Assembly: GCF_000715505.1 (NCBI RefSeq)
Contig: NZ_JHEH01000018.1
Span: 1-64,000, forward strand
DNA length: 64,000 bases
Direction: 5' to 3'
Source of the DNA: Thioclava dalianensis
GTDB lineage: Bacteria > Pseudomonadota > Alphaproteobacteria > Rhodobacterales > Rhodobacteraceae
Part shown: positions 39,703 to 48,568 of the stretch, piece by piece
Layout: each line of letters starts with the position of its first letter
Position numbering within the stretch: position 1 is the stretch's first letter
The notes under the pieces: model-generated
Databases searched by the model: none
Told to the model about the DNA's origin: nothing
Seen by the model: the letters and a program-made list of their open reading frames with translations, nothing else
Translations under genes and position numbers: made by a program

Positions 39703-41520
39703 ATGACACTTACCCCGCGCCGCCCCGTATTCGATGCCAACGCGACCGGAGGGGCGTTCGGCGATCTGCCCGACTGGGACCTGAGCGACCTCTACGCCGC
39801 CCCCGACGCGCCCGAACTGGCCACAGACATGTCTTGGCTTGAGACCCATTGCGCGGAATTTGCGCGTGACTACGAGGGCAAGCTCGCCGATCTCGATGCG
39901 GCTGGCATGGCCGAATGCATCGCGCGCTACGAGGCGATCGACGAGAAGGCGGGCCGTATCATGTCCTATGTCGGCCTGCGCTATTACCAGAACACCGGCG
40001 ATGTCGCGCGGGTCAAGCAGATGGCCGACGCGCAGGACAAGATCACCGGCTACACCACGCCGCTGGTGTTCTTCAGCCTCGAGTTCAACCGGATCGAGGA
40101 TGCCCATTACGAGACGGTCTTCGCCGATCCGCGCGTTTCGCGCTACAAGCCCGTCTTCGACCGGATGCGCGCGATGAAGCCCTATCAGCTGTCCGATGAG
40201 CTGGAGAAATTCCTGCACGACCAATCCGTCGTCGGGGCCGCTGCGTGGAACCGTCTGTTCGACGAAACCACCGCTGCGCTTGAATTCGACGTGCTGGGCG
40301 AGACGCTGAGCCTTGAGGCCACGACCACGCTGCTTTCGGATCACGACCGAGCGCGGCGCGAGGCTGCGGCCCATGCTCTGGCGCGCGTCTTCAAAGACAA
40401 CATCCGCACCTTCTCGCGCATCCACAACACGCTGGCCAAGGAAAAAGATATCGAGGATCGCTGGCGCAAAATGCCCACGCCGCAGACCGGACGCCATCTG
40501 TCGAACGATGTCGAGGCTGAGGTCGTGCAGGCGCTGCGCGATGCCGTGGTCGCAGCTTACCCCCGGCTCAGCCATCGCTACTACGCGCTCAAGGCGAAAT
40601 GGCTTGGGCTCGACACGTTGCAGGTCTGGGACCGCAACGCGCCGCTGCCCACCGAGGCCCCGCGCGAGATCCAGTGGGACGAGGCGAAATCGACCGTGCT
40701 GGACGCCTATGCGGGCTTCGATCCGCGCATGGCCGAGATCGCGCAGCCCTTCTTCGAAAAGGGCTGGATCGATGCGGGCGTGAAGCCGGGCAAGGCTCCG
40801 GGCGCGTTTGCCCATCCGACCGTGACCAGCGCGCACCCCTATGTGATGCTCAATTATCTGGGCAAACCGCGCGACGTGATGACGCTGGCCCATGAGCTGG
40901 GCCACGGCGTGCATCAGGTGCTGGCCGCGAAACAGGGCGAGATGCTCTCCTCCACGCCTCTGACGCTGGCCGAGACGGCCTCGGTCTTTGGCGAGATGCT
41001 GACCTTCCGCAAGCTGCTGGCAGGCGCCAAGACCAAGGAAGAGCGCAAGACCCTTCTGGCGGGCAAGGTCGAGGATATGATCAACACCGTCGTGCGCCAG
41101 ATCGCCTTCTACGACTTCGAATGCAAGCTGCATGCGGCGCGCGCCGAAGGGGAGCTGACGCCCGAAGACATCAACGCGCTGTGGATGTCGGTGCAGGGCG
41201 AGAGCCTTGGTCCGGCGTTCGAGTTCATGGACGGCTATGAGACCTTCTGGTCCTATATCCCGCATTTCGTCCACTCGCCCTTCTACGTCTACGCCTATGC
41301 CTTCGGCGACGGGCTCGTGAACGCGCTCTATGCCGCCTACGAGGCCGAGCCGCAGGGCTTCCAGGACAAGTATTTCGCGATGCTCGAAGCCGGTGGCTCA
41401 CTGCACCACAAAGCGCTGCTGGCCCCGTTCGGGCTCGATGCGACCGACCCGGCCTTCTGGGACAAGGGCCTGTCGATGATCGAGGGCTTCATCGACGAGC
41501 TGGAGGCGATGGAGGACTGA
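39703..41520 (+). CDS. M3-family oligoendopeptidase (PepF-like)
   Basis: A 605-residue zinc metallopeptidase. Zinc motif HELGHG with His397, Glu398 and His401, followed by the third ligand in LTLAETASVFGEM. N-terminal half is the oligopeptidase F helical domain. It is cytoplasmic and cuts short peptides. GAGG lies 6 bases before the ATG at 39703; 23 in-frame upstream codons from 39634 look non-coding. It is divergent from the Anbu operon, and it is tempting that both act on peptides. Confidence 0.95.
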   Translation: MTLTPRRPVFDANATGGAFGDLPDWDLSDLYAAPDAPELATDMSWLETHCAEFARDYEGKLADLDAAGMAECIARYEAIDEKAGRIMSYVGLRYYQNTGDVARVKQMADAQDKITGYTTPLVFFSLEFNRIEDAHYETVFADPRVSRYKPVFDRMRAMKPYQLSDELEKFLHDQSVVGAAAWNRLFDETTAALEFDVLGETLSLEATTTLLSDHDRARREAAAHALARVFKDNIRTFSRIHNTLAKEKDIEDRWRKMPTPQTGRHLSNDVEAEVVQALRDAVVAAYPRLSHRYYALKAKWLGLDTLQVWDRNAPLPTEAPREIQWDEAKSTVLDAYAGFDPRMAEIAQPFFEKGWIDAGVKPGKAPGAFAHPTVTSAHPYVMLNYLGKPRDVMTLAHELGHGVHQVLAAKQGEMLSSTPLTLAETASVFGEMLTFRKLLAGAKTKEERKTLLAGKVEDMINTVVRQIAFYDFECKLHAARAEGELTPEDINALWMSVQGESLGPAFEFMDGYETFWSYIPHFVHSPFYVYAYAFGDGLVNALYAAYEAEPQGFQDKYFAMLEAGGSLHHKALLAPFGLDATDPAFWDKGLSMIEGFIDELEAMED

Positions 41521-41549
41521 TCCGGCCCCACTTTCGCGATAAAACGACG

Positions 41550-41581
41550 AAAGCCGCGCGACCCCCAATCGCGCGGCTTTC
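41550..41581. terminator. bidirectional intrinsic terminator
   Basis: AAAGCCGCGCGA / TCGCGCGGCTTT, perfect 12-bp stem with a 7-base loop, and symmetric A/T flanks. It serves the M3 peptidase gene (plus) and the convergent Hint gene (minus). Confidence 0.85.
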
Positions 41582-41605
41582 TGATGCTGGTGGCCTAGTC
41601 CCCAT

Positions 41606-42415
41606 TCAGCCCAGCATATCCTCGACCTCGAACTTGGTCAGACGCGGATGGGCCATGCGCCCGAAATCGCTCAGCCGCTCGACCTGCGGGAAGATGTCTC
41701 CGAAAAGCTGCGCCATGCGTGACTCCATCAACCGCTCCGCGCCTTCGCCGGGGTGATAGCTCTCGACCTCTAGCCCTGCGATGCGCAAAGACCCCTGCCG
41801 CTCCAGAACCACGTGATAGACGCTGACCGGCGAGACCGGCTGCACCTCGATCACGCTGACCCCATCGACAAAGCCCGAGATCGGCACATAGGCCTGCTCG
41901 ATGCCAAGCCTTCCGCGCAGCCGGGCGTCGCGCAGACAGATCCGCGCATAAGGCCCGAGCATGAGATCGGGCATCGGACGCCCCTGCCCGAAGGCATCTG
42001 CGGTGACGCGGATCATCTTCGCGCCCTGATCGGCATTGGCCGGGAACATCGTCATCGTGCCGATCCAGGTCACGGTCTCGATCCGCTCCTCGGCGGTGTG
42101 GACCCGCATTCCGGGCAGCAGATCCTCGATGGCGATCGGGCCGGCCTCTCCCACGAGCACCGCGCCGCGCGCCAGTGCCGAGAACCCCTCCTCGAAGAGC
42201 GGTATGGCCGGTGCAATCCGTGTCTCATCCTCGATGAAACCGCCCGCGCCCAACCAGCTCATGGCGTAGCGCCGGGTCAGACCCGACGCTTTGAGCGTCC
42301 GCTTGGGAACGGGCGGGGTCGCGCGCAGCACCCGGGCGGGTGCTGCTGTTTCATGCGAATGAGATGTCGTGTGGGCGGGGGTCAGACCCGCCACCGACCG
42401 GTGGGTATTGCTCAT
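41606..42415 (-). CDS. Hint-domain protein lacking the N-terminal cysteine
   Basis: A 269-residue protein. Residues about 80-220 match Hint_2 domains: GFSALARGAVLVGEAGPIAIEDLLPGMRV, then TVTWIGTMTMFPANADQ and YHVVLERQGSLRIAGLEVESYHPGE. Compared with the Hint protein near 4 kb (CFTRGTLI), the cysteine position is Ala (ALARGAVL), so acyl-shift chemistry is unlikely. The first 60 residues are Ala/Thr/His/Pro-rich and look disordered. Function unknown. Its 3' end faces the M3 peptidase gene across a shared terminator. Confidence 0.82.
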   Translation of the reverse strand: MSNTHRSVAGLTPAHTTSHSHETAAPARVLRATPPVPKRTLKASGLTRRYAMSWLGAGGFIEDETRIAPAIPLFEEGFSALARGAVLVGEAGPIAIEDLLPGMRVHTAEERIETVTWIGTMTMFPANADQGAKMIRVTADAFGQGRPMPDLMLGPYARICLRDARLRGRLGIEQAYVPISGFVDGVSVIEVQPVSPVSVYHVVLERQGSLRIAGLEVESYHPGEGAERLMESRMAQLFGDIFPQVERLSDFGRMAHPRLTKFEVEDMLG

Positions 42416-42720
42416 GCGATCAGCCTTTCGGTCTGGTCACGACTGCAACGGCCCCACCGGATGCAGAGAGACATCCGATCTATGGGCTATGCAGATCGTG
42501 TCGTCAAATTTCAGCGCAGATTGTCGCGCCGCGCCGGGGCAATCCAACCTGCCGCTGCGGGAGTGTTTCACGCCCCGCGACAGCCGCCCCGATCTTGTCA
42601 CCTACGGGACGCGAATCACCCGCATCCCAAGGTTTGCCGGACCGTGGAAGACTGCGGGCGGCGGGGAGGGAGCCACACAATCTCTCGCAAAACGTTCCGG
42701 CATTTTGGGCCGGCGCGCCT
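42416..42720. other. intergenic region upstream of the second Hint gene
   Basis: About 300 bases. On the minus strand CCGGC / GCCGG with a 7-base loop (about 42693-42711), followed by AACGTTTTG, may be a weak terminator of the small basic-protein gene. The rest should contain the Hint promoter; none was recognised. Confidence 0.4.
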
Positions 42721-42885
42721 TTAGCGCGCGCCTGCGACTTTGCGCATCGGCAGAGCGACTGCTTCGGCCCGGCGCTCGCTCAGCGCGCGACGCGCGCCAC
42801 GTGCGAAGGGCAGCTTCGGATTGGGCTGCGCCGATTGCGCAATTGCAGATTTCATCCAACGGGACTGTTTGTTCTTTTGAGCCAT
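42721..42885 (-). CDS. small basic protein (54 residues)
   Basis: A 54-residue basic protein reading MAQKNKQSRWMKSAIAQSA at the start and ALPMRKVAGAR at the end, with PKLPFARGARRALSERRAE in between. Eleven Arg/Lys-rich positions and no hydrophobic segment suggest a nucleic-acid- or ribosome-associated role, but no family was recognised with certainty. The ribosome-binding site AGGAGAG 6 bases upstream of the ATG is one of the best in the window, and codon use is like neighbouring genes. Stop TAA at 42723-42721. Confidence 0.72.
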   Translation of the reverse strand: MAQKNKQSRWMKSAIAQSAQPNPKLPFARGARRALSERRAEAVALPMRKVAGAR

Positions 42886-43119
42886 GACGCTCTCCTGCTT
42901 GTCGTCTTGTCCGGCACATCCGGGCTATGACTGTTATGCAGGTGCAATGCGGCCAGCATTTGACGGATCGAAGAAAAAATTCATCAAGTTTGTTTACGAA
43001 TACGGTGCGCTGCTGATCGTCTCGAACTCAGGAAAAACAAGCCCTTCGAAACTCTGCCCGCCAGGTTCGTTGCAAAATGCGTTAACCCCAACTCTGACAA
43101 TGACGAATTCATGCCACAA

Positions 43120-43881
43120 TTAGAGCCGGATTGCCGATATCTGACGCCCATAATCGACCTCACCCGCATGGGTTGTGCGCCGATATGAGTAAAACAACTC
43201 AGGCTCGCCATAGGTGCAGCGCCGCACCCATTCGGCCTGCCCGATCCCCGCCGCGCGCAACCGCGACAGGCTGAAGCTCGGTAGGTCGAAATGCGGCTTT
43301 CCATTCGGCCCGCCCGAGAAGAAGCGGCTATAGGCCGGATCTTCGACGATGAATTGCTCCAGGAATTCCTCGCCTACCTCATAGGCATGCACCGAGATGC
43401 ATGGGCCAATCACGGCTGTGGTGGCCGCGCGATCCGCGCCCAGCGCCTCCATCGCATCCAGCGTGTTTTCCAACACCCCATCGAGCGCCCCGCGCCAACC
43501 GGCATGGGCGGCCCCGATCACACCGGCGGCAGGGTCGTAAAACAGCACCGGCTGGCAATCCGCCGTCAGCACCGAGATCGCGATCCCCGGCGTGGCCGTC
43601 ACGATCGCATCGGCCTCAATCGCCTCGTCCGAGAGCGCCTCAACGGTCGCAACCCGCGCGGAATGCACCTGCTTGACCCCCATCAGCGCCGAGAGCGGCA
43701 GGCCCAGCGCCGCGGCCGCCCGCGACCGGTTGGTGCGCACGGCCTCGGCCTGATCGGACGATCCGGGGCCACAGTTGAGACCGGCGAAGATCCCCGAAGA
43801 CGCCCCGCCCTTTCGGGTGAAGAACCCGTGCTGTGTACCGCTCAAAGCTGGGACGGTCAGAATATCAAGCATGGTCGTCAT
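43120..43881 (-). CDS. pgeF: peptidoglycan editing factor PgeF (laccase-domain protein)
   Basis: A 253-residue YfiH/PgeF-family protein. Metal-ligand segments GVKQVHS, LTADCQPVLF and AAHAGWRG are present. PgeF removes wrongly inserted L-Ser from UDP-MurNAc-dipeptide-type precursors; old annotations call it polyphenol oxidase or laccase. Start at ATG 43881 with AAGGGG before it; five upstream codons are also open. Last gene of the lgt-midA-pgeF row. Confidence 0.94.
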   Translation of the reverse strand: MTTMLDILTVPALSGTQHGFFTRKGGASSGIFAGLNCGPGSSDQAEAVRTNRSRAAAALGLPLSALMGVKQVHSARVATVEALSDEAIEADAIVTATPGIAISVLTADCQPVLFYDPAAGVIGAAHAGWRGALDGVLENTLDAMEALGADRAATTAVIGPCISVHAYEVGEEFLEQFIVEDPAYSRFFSGGPNGKPHFDLPSFSLSRLRAAGIGQAEWVRRCTYGEPELFYSYRRTTHAGEVDYGRQISAIRL

Positions 43882-43902
43882 GGCATCCCCTTGCATCGCA
43901 TC

Positions 43903-44979
43903 TCAGGCCGGATCGAAGCCGGGCGGCAGTGCCGCGCCTTGCGGAACCAACGCCAGAGTTTGGAATAGCTGACCCATTTCTGCGGGATGGGTCAAGCGGC
44001 GATGCGCAGCGATATGGTTCTCAAGGGCCGCGCCCGACATCTTGCCCGCCAGCATCCGGGCGCGCTCGGCGATCCCGAGGCGCTCCAGAAAAACGCCCTG
44101 CGGGGTCATTGCGGAAACCAAAGCCCCTGCGGCTGTCGCGGCCTCGGCCAAGGGCTCGAAGGCGACATGCGCGGTCAGATCCGCCTCGCCGGGCTCTGCG
44201 AAAGGATCGACGGGCTGATGGTTGCGCAGCGCCTGAAACGTATCGCCCAGCGAGCGCCAGTTGCCGTAATCCACGAGAAGCCCGCAGCCCCCTTGCGCCG
44301 CGATCCGCGCGGCCAGCGTTTCGACGAATGCCGTGGCGGGCACGCAGGTCTCGATCACATCACCGGGCCGGGTCCGCGCCCAATGCGGCTCCAGCGCCTC
44401 AAGCCGCGCGGGCGGCGACAGCCCCGGATGCAGCGTGCCGTCCGGTGCGGCACCGACCTGCCGCTCGGCCCAGCCGGTCTCGGCGCGCTCGAACTGCCGG
44501 ATCGGCAGCGCATCGAGAAACTCGTTCGCCACGAAATACAAAGGCCCCGAAGGCAGATCCTTGATGCTCTCATGCCAGTGCACAGGGTGCGCTGCGAGCG
44601 TGGCCCGCTGGATCTCGCGCAGGGTGGGCGAGGCTTCGATCAGATGGATTGAGGCCGCCTCGATCAGCCCCGGCACGGCCCGCATCGCGCGCAGGATATC
44701 GGCCATCAACGTGCCACGGCCCGGACCGGCCTCGGCCAGCACGATCCGATCTGGGCGACCCTGTTCCAGCCAGCTTTGCGCCAGACAGAGCCCGATCATC
44801 TCCCCGAACATCTGGCTGATCTCGGGGGCGGTGATGAAATCGCCTCCGGTGCCGAAGGGATCGCGCGTTGCGTAATAGCCGTAATCGGGATGGAGCAGGC
44901 AGCTTGCCATGTAGCGGTCAAGCCGCATCGGCCCCTCGGTCGCGATCTGCGCCGCCATCTGTTTCTTCAGGCCACTCAT
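43903..44979 (-). CDS. class I SAM-dependent methyltransferase, MidA/NDUFAF7-like
   Basis: A 358-residue protein of the DUF185 family. The family segments DYGYYATRDPFGTGGDFITAPE, LAEAGPGRGTLMADILRA (SAM site) and YFVANEFLDALPIRQFE are all present. The mitochondrial relative NDUFAF7 dimethylates an arginine of complex I subunit NDUFS2, and a similar role for bacterial complex I is plausible but unproved. Overlaps lgt by 4 bases (ATGA) and is followed by pgeF after 21 bases. Confidence 0.93.
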   Translation of the reverse strand: MSGLKKQMAAQIATEGPMRLDRYMASCLLHPDYGYYATRDPFGTGGDFITAPEISQMFGEMIGLCLAQSWLEQGRPDRIVLAEAGPGRGTLMADILRAMRAVPGLIEAASIHLIEASPTLREIQRATLAAHPVHWHESIKDLPSGPLYFVANEFLDALPIRQFERAETGWAERQVGAAPDGTLHPGLSPPARLEALEPHWARTRPGDVIETCVPATAFVETLAARIAAQGGCGLLVDYGNWRSLGDTFQALRNHQPVDPFAEPGEADLTAHVAFEPLAEAATAAGALVSAMTPQGVFLERLGIAERARMLAGKMSGAALENHIAAHRRLTHPAEMGQLFQTLALVPQGAALPPGFDPA

Positions 44980-45881
44980 CCGCCTTTGGGCGCGCGCAGG
45001 GCGCGGATGATGAAGAACAGCCCGACAAGGATCATCGGGATCGACAGAACCTGCCCCATCGTCAGCCCGAACCCGTCAGTGAACCGGATCACGTGACCGA
45101 AGGGATTGCCGGGCGTGACAAATTGCGGATCGCCCTGCCGGAACAGTTCGACGAAGGCGCGCGCACAGCCATAACCTGTGACGAAGACGCCAAGGCTCAG
45201 CCCCGGACGCTTGAGCGAGCGACCATAGCGCATCAGCCCCCAGAGGATCAGCCCCAGCACCAGCCCTTCGAGCCCCGCCTCATAGAGCTGCGACGGGTGG
45301 CGGGCGCACATGCCGTCGACCTGCCCGGCGATCCCCATGCAGTCCTGCGCTTCGGGTCCGGGGAAAATCACGCCCCATGGCACGTCCGTAGGGCGCCCCC
45401 ACAGCTCGGGCTTGATGAAATTCGCGATCCGGCCAAGGAACAGCCCGATCGGGGCCACCAGCGCCATCGCATCCGCGATCTGAAGCTTTGAGGCGTCGTT
45501 GCGCCGCGCAAACCACCAACCCGCAACAAGCGTCCCAAGGAAGCCGCCATGAAACGACATCCCGCCCTGCCAGACTTTGAAGATATCCAGCGGGTGCGAC
45601 AGGTACCATGCCGGTTCATAGAACAGCACAAAGCCCAGACGCCCGCCAAGGATCACACCGATGATGACGGCGGTGAGCAGGTCTTCAACCTTATTGGGCC
45701 GGATCGGCGCTTGCCCCGCCGGCCAGAGCCCGGGGCGCTTCATCAACGCCACGATAATCCGCCAGCCCAGCACGAGGCCCGCGATATACGCCAGAGCATA
45801 CCAACGGATCGGCAGGCCAAGTCCGGGAATGGTCAGCGCCACCGGGTCGAATTGCGGGAAGGGAATGGCTAGTGGCAGCAA
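44976..45881 (-). CDS. lgt: phosphatidylglycerol:prolipoprotein diacylglyceryl transferase
   Basis: A 301-residue inner-membrane enzyme with seven predicted helices. It transfers diacylglycerol to the lipobox cysteine of prolipoproteins, the first step of lipoprotein maturation. Signature segments GGMSFHGGFLG, GRIANFIKPELWGRPTDVPW and RHPSQLYEAGLEGL are present with the essential His and Arg residues. First gene of lgt-midA-pgeF; divergent from the ubiK-like gene. Confidence 0.97.
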   Translation of the reverse strand: MLPLAIPFPQFDPVALTIPGLGLPIRWYALAYIAGLVLGWRIIVALMKRPGLWPAGQAPIRPNKVEDLLTAVIIGVILGGRLGFVLFYEPAWYLSHPLDIFKVWQGGMSFHGGFLGTLVAGWWFARRNDASKLQIADAMALVAPIGLFLGRIANFIKPELWGRPTDVPWGVIFPGPEAQDCMGIAGQVDGMCARHPSQLYEAGLEGLVLGLILWGLMRYGRSLKRPGLSLGVFVTGYGCARAFVELFRQGDPQFVTPGNPFGHVIRFTDGFGLTMGQVLSIPMILVGLFFIIRALRAPKGG

Positions 45882-46004
45882 GCGTGTCTCCTCGGATCAG
45901 TCGCGGCGAGAAAGCCTCGCGCAGCGCGGGAAGTCAACCTTGCGCCCAGAGCTTACGCGGCCCATATAGATCCAAACCAGCCACGATCACGCGAGGGTAG
46001 GCCC

Positions 46005-46259
46005 ATGCAACAGCCAAACAAGATTTTCGACGAGATGTCCAAGCTGATGACCAACGCCATGGGCGTGGCTCAGGGTGCCAAGGGCGAGGCCGAAACCGCG
46101 ATGAAATCCTGGATGGATCGCTGGCTCGCTGATCGGGATTTCGTCACCCGCGAGGAATTCGATGCGGTCAAGGCGATGGCGCAAAAGGCCCGCGAAGAAA
46201 ACGAAGCACTGCGGGCCCGGCTCGATGCGCTCGACAGCAAGGCCGGCACTCAAAAATAA
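46005..46259 (+). CDS. UbiK/YqiC-family accessory factor (BMFP domain)
   Basis: An 84-residue protein with an amphipathic helix at the N terminus (FDEMSKLMTNAMGVAQG) and a C-terminal coiled coil (VTREEFDAVKAMAQKAREEN, ALRARLDAL). UbiK relatives form membrane-binding trimers that help ubiquinone synthesis; the role in Rhodobacteraceae is inferred. Divergent from lgt. An inverted repeat AACGCCCC / GGGGCGTT (46301-46330) after the stop may be a weak terminator. Confidence 0.9.
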   Translation: MQQPNKIFDEMSKLMTNAMGVAQGAKGEAETAMKSWMDRWLADRDFVTREEFDAVKAMAQKAREENEALRARLDALDSKAGTQK

Positions 46260-46300
46260 GGCGGGGCGCGCCGGGTTGCCGCACTCTCTGATCTGAACTC

Positions 46301-46330
46301 AACGCCCCTGCAGCTGGCTGTGGGGGCGTT
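46301..46330. terminator. terminator-like hairpin after ubiK-like gene
   Basis: AACGCCCC / GGGGCGTT with an inner CAGC/GCTG stem. No T run follows, so termination is uncertain. Confidence 0.4.
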
Positions 46331-46369
46331 GCCATATCGGGCGCAGGGGATTTGAGCACCGGGGGGCGC

Positions 46370-47233
46370 TTACTGCGAGGTGACCTCGTTCTTCACCTGC
46401 CCCCAGGTGAGTAGGGTGAACACCGCCGTGCCGCCCACGACATTGCCCGCCAGCACCGGCAGGAAATACCGAAAGACCGCATCGAACAGCGCGATATCGC
46501 CATGCCAGACCAGCAGACCGGCCTCGACCGAGCCTGCAATTACATGGGCAAAGCCTGCCGCCGCGAGCAGCCAAGTCACCACCAGCAAGACGAAGAACGA
46601 GCTGCCCTGCGCAGCGGGCATGATCCAGACCAGCGCCGCGATCAGCAGACCTGCGGGCATGGCGCGGAAGAAATTCTGCCCCGCCGTGCCTTCGGTCGCA
46701 TGGCGCGCTACCGCCAGAAGGCTTTCGACCAGATCGCTCGGGATGATGTGGGGCAGCAGCAAGAAGCCCGACGCGATGGTCGTGCCTACGATATTGGCGC
46801 ATAGCACGATGCACCACAGCCGGATCATCTTGATCAGGCAGGTCAGCGAGCGATCCGCGACCACAGGCAGCACGGTGGTGATCGTGTTCTCGGTGAAAAG
46901 CTGCATGCGGCCGAAAATCACCACCATGAACCCGACCGAATAGCCGAGGCTTTCCACAAGGATCGCCCAATCCGTATCGGGAAGCCCCGCGTGCAACACC
47001 GCCTGCGCGATCACCGAGAGGCTGATCAGCACGCCCGCCGCCAGTCCCGACCAGATCAGCGAGACATTGGGGCGGTTGAGCTCTTCATCGCCGTCACGGC
47101 GGATCACTTCATAGATGAGCCGCGCCGAAAGGCGCGAGGCTTCATAGACGGATTTTTCCTCCCGCCGCCCCTGAATCGCTGCGGTCGCGCTGTCGGAATC
47201 GTCATCTGCAGACTGGTCACGGTGCTGTGTCAT
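46370..47233 (-). CDS. formate/nitrite transporter (FNT) family channel
   Basis: A 287-residue membrane protein with six predicted helices after a charged 50-residue N terminus. Segments RPNVSLIWSGLAAGVLISLS, FGRMQLFTENTITTVLPVV and ANIVGTTIASG are typical of the YfdC-like subgroup of FNT proteins, whose substrate is unknown, rather than of FocA or NirC. No ribosome-binding site is seen, and an EcfG-like promoter pattern lies so close to the ATG that the mRNA might be leaderless. Confidence 0.9.
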   Translation of the reverse strand: MTQHRDQSADDDSDSATAAIQGRREEKSVYEASRLSARLIYEVIRRDGDEELNRPNVSLIWSGLAAGVLISLSVIAQAVLHAGLPDTDWAILVESLGYSVGFMVVIFGRMQLFTENTITTVLPVVADRSLTCLIKMIRLWCIVLCANIVGTTIASGFLLLPHIIPSDLVESLLAVARHATEGTAGQNFFRAMPAGLLIAALVWIMPAAQGSSFFVLLVVTWLLAAAGFAHVIAGSVEAGLLVWHGDIALFDAVFRYFLPVLAGNVVGGTAVFTLLTWGQVKNEVTSQ

Positions 47234-47241
47234 ACCGGCTG

Positions 47242-47266
47242 AACAGCGCCCGACGCAAAAGGTTCC
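47242..47266 (-). promoter_or_regulatory. weak EcfG-like promoter of the FNT gene
   Basis: On the minus strand GGAAC (47266-47262), 16 bases, TGTT (47245-47242), one mismatch from CGTT; it ends only 8 bases before the ATG. Confidence 0.25.
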
Positions 47267-47280
47267 CGCGCGGGTGAGAC

Positions 47281-48381
47281 TTAGCCGATCTCGCCGCGCT
47301 GACCGCCGGTCTGGGCGCGATCCATCAGCAGGTGATCAAGGATCACGCAGGCCATCATCGCCTCGGCGACCGGCACCGCGCGGATGCCGACGCAGGGATC
47401 GTGACGCCCCTTGGTGATCACCTCGACCTCCTCGCCGCGCGTGTTGACAGAGCGGCGTGGCGTGAGGATCGAGGAGGTCGGCTTGACGGCGAACCGCACG
47501 GTGATCGGCTGGCCCGTGGTGATGCCGCCCAAGATGCCGCCCGCATGGTTCGAGAGGTATTCGACCCCCTCGGGGCCCATCACCATCTCGTCGGCATTCT
47601 CGATACCGGTGAGCGCCGCGGCCCCCATGCCCTCGCCGATCTCGACGCCTTTCACGGCGTTGATCGACATCATCGCAGCGGCCAGCTCGGTGTCGATCTT
47701 GCCATAGACCGGAGCGCCAAGACCGGGCGGGCAGCCCTCGGCCACCACTTCAATCGCAGCGCCGACCGAGCTTTGCCCCTTGCGGATCGCGGCCAGGTAC
47801 TCCGACCATTCATCTACCGCACCGGCATCGGGCAAAAAGAACGGGTTCTGCAAGATCGCCGCGCGATCGAAGCGGCTGCGGTCGAGATGCTTTTCGCCCA
47901 TCTGGACCATGTAGCCAGTGATCTTCAGCCCCGGCACAAGCTTGCGCAGCACCGCCTGAGCGACCCCGCCCGCCGCTACGCGCGCGGCCGTCTCACGCGC
48001 TGAGGAGCGCCCGCCCCCGCGATAATCGCGCACACCGTATTTCTGGTGGTAGGTGATATCGGCATGGCCTGGTCGGAACTGCTGGGCGATCTCGCCGTAA
48101 TCCTTCGAGCGCTGATTGGTATTCTCGATCATCAACTGGATCGGCGTGCCGGTGGTGCGCCCCTCGAACGTGCCCGAGAGAATTCGCACCTCGTCGGGCT
48201 CCTTGCGCTGGGTCGTCTCTTTGGACTGGCCGGGGCGCCTGCGGTCGAGAAACTGCTGGATGAAGGCAGGCTCGATCTCGATGCCCGGAGGACAGCCATC
48301 CACTGTCGCCCCCAATGCAGGACCATGGCTCTCGCCCCAAGTTGTGACGCGAAACAGGTGACCGAAACTATTGAAAGACAT
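47281..48381 (-). CDS. aroC: chorismate synthase
   Basis: A 366-residue FMN-dependent enzyme that converts EPSP to chorismate, the last step of the shikimate pathway. It starts [20 protein letters not shown]; other signatures are [23 protein letters not shown] and the C-terminal [20 protein letters not shown]. Start at ATG 48381; the frame stays open for 157 further codons upstream, which are antisense to the symporter leader. No strong ribosome-binding site. Confidence 0.97.
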   Translation of the reverse strand: MSFNSFGHLFRVTTWGESHGPALGATVDGCPPGIEIEPAFIQQFLDRRRPGQSKETTQRKEPDEVRILSGTFEGRTTGTPIQLMIENTNQRSKDYGEIAQQFRPGHADITYHQKYGVRDYRGGGRSSARETAARVAAGGVAQAVLRKLVPGLKITGYMVQMGEKHLDRSRFDRAAILQNPFFLPDAGAVDEWSEYLAAIRKGQSSVGAAIEVVAEGCPPGLGAPVYGKIDTELAAAMMSINAVKGVEIGEGMGAAALTGIENADEMVMGPEGVEYLSNHAGGILGGITTGQPITVRFAVKPTSSILTPRRSVNTRGEEVEVITKGRHDPCVGIRAVPVAEAMMACVILDHLLMDRAQTGGQRGEIG

Positions 48382-48568
48382 GACAGACAGGGCCTTTGCG
48401 CAAAGAGCTACCGGGCCTGCATTACCAACTTGCCCGTCCTGAGGCAACGCGCATGCTCCCGGCCCGGAGTCGGGCGCTCTGATGCACGTTAAGGTTGCCA
48501 TGTCACGAAACTGCGTCATTCTGTGAGGAAAGCCGTGATCAACAGGCTCCATCAGGGAGATCAAGCCT

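Noticed and set aside
39646-41274. 542-codon minus-strand frame across the M3 peptidase gene
   Set aside because: Antisense to a gene with clear zinc-peptidase motifs; amino-acid composition is that of a shadow frame.
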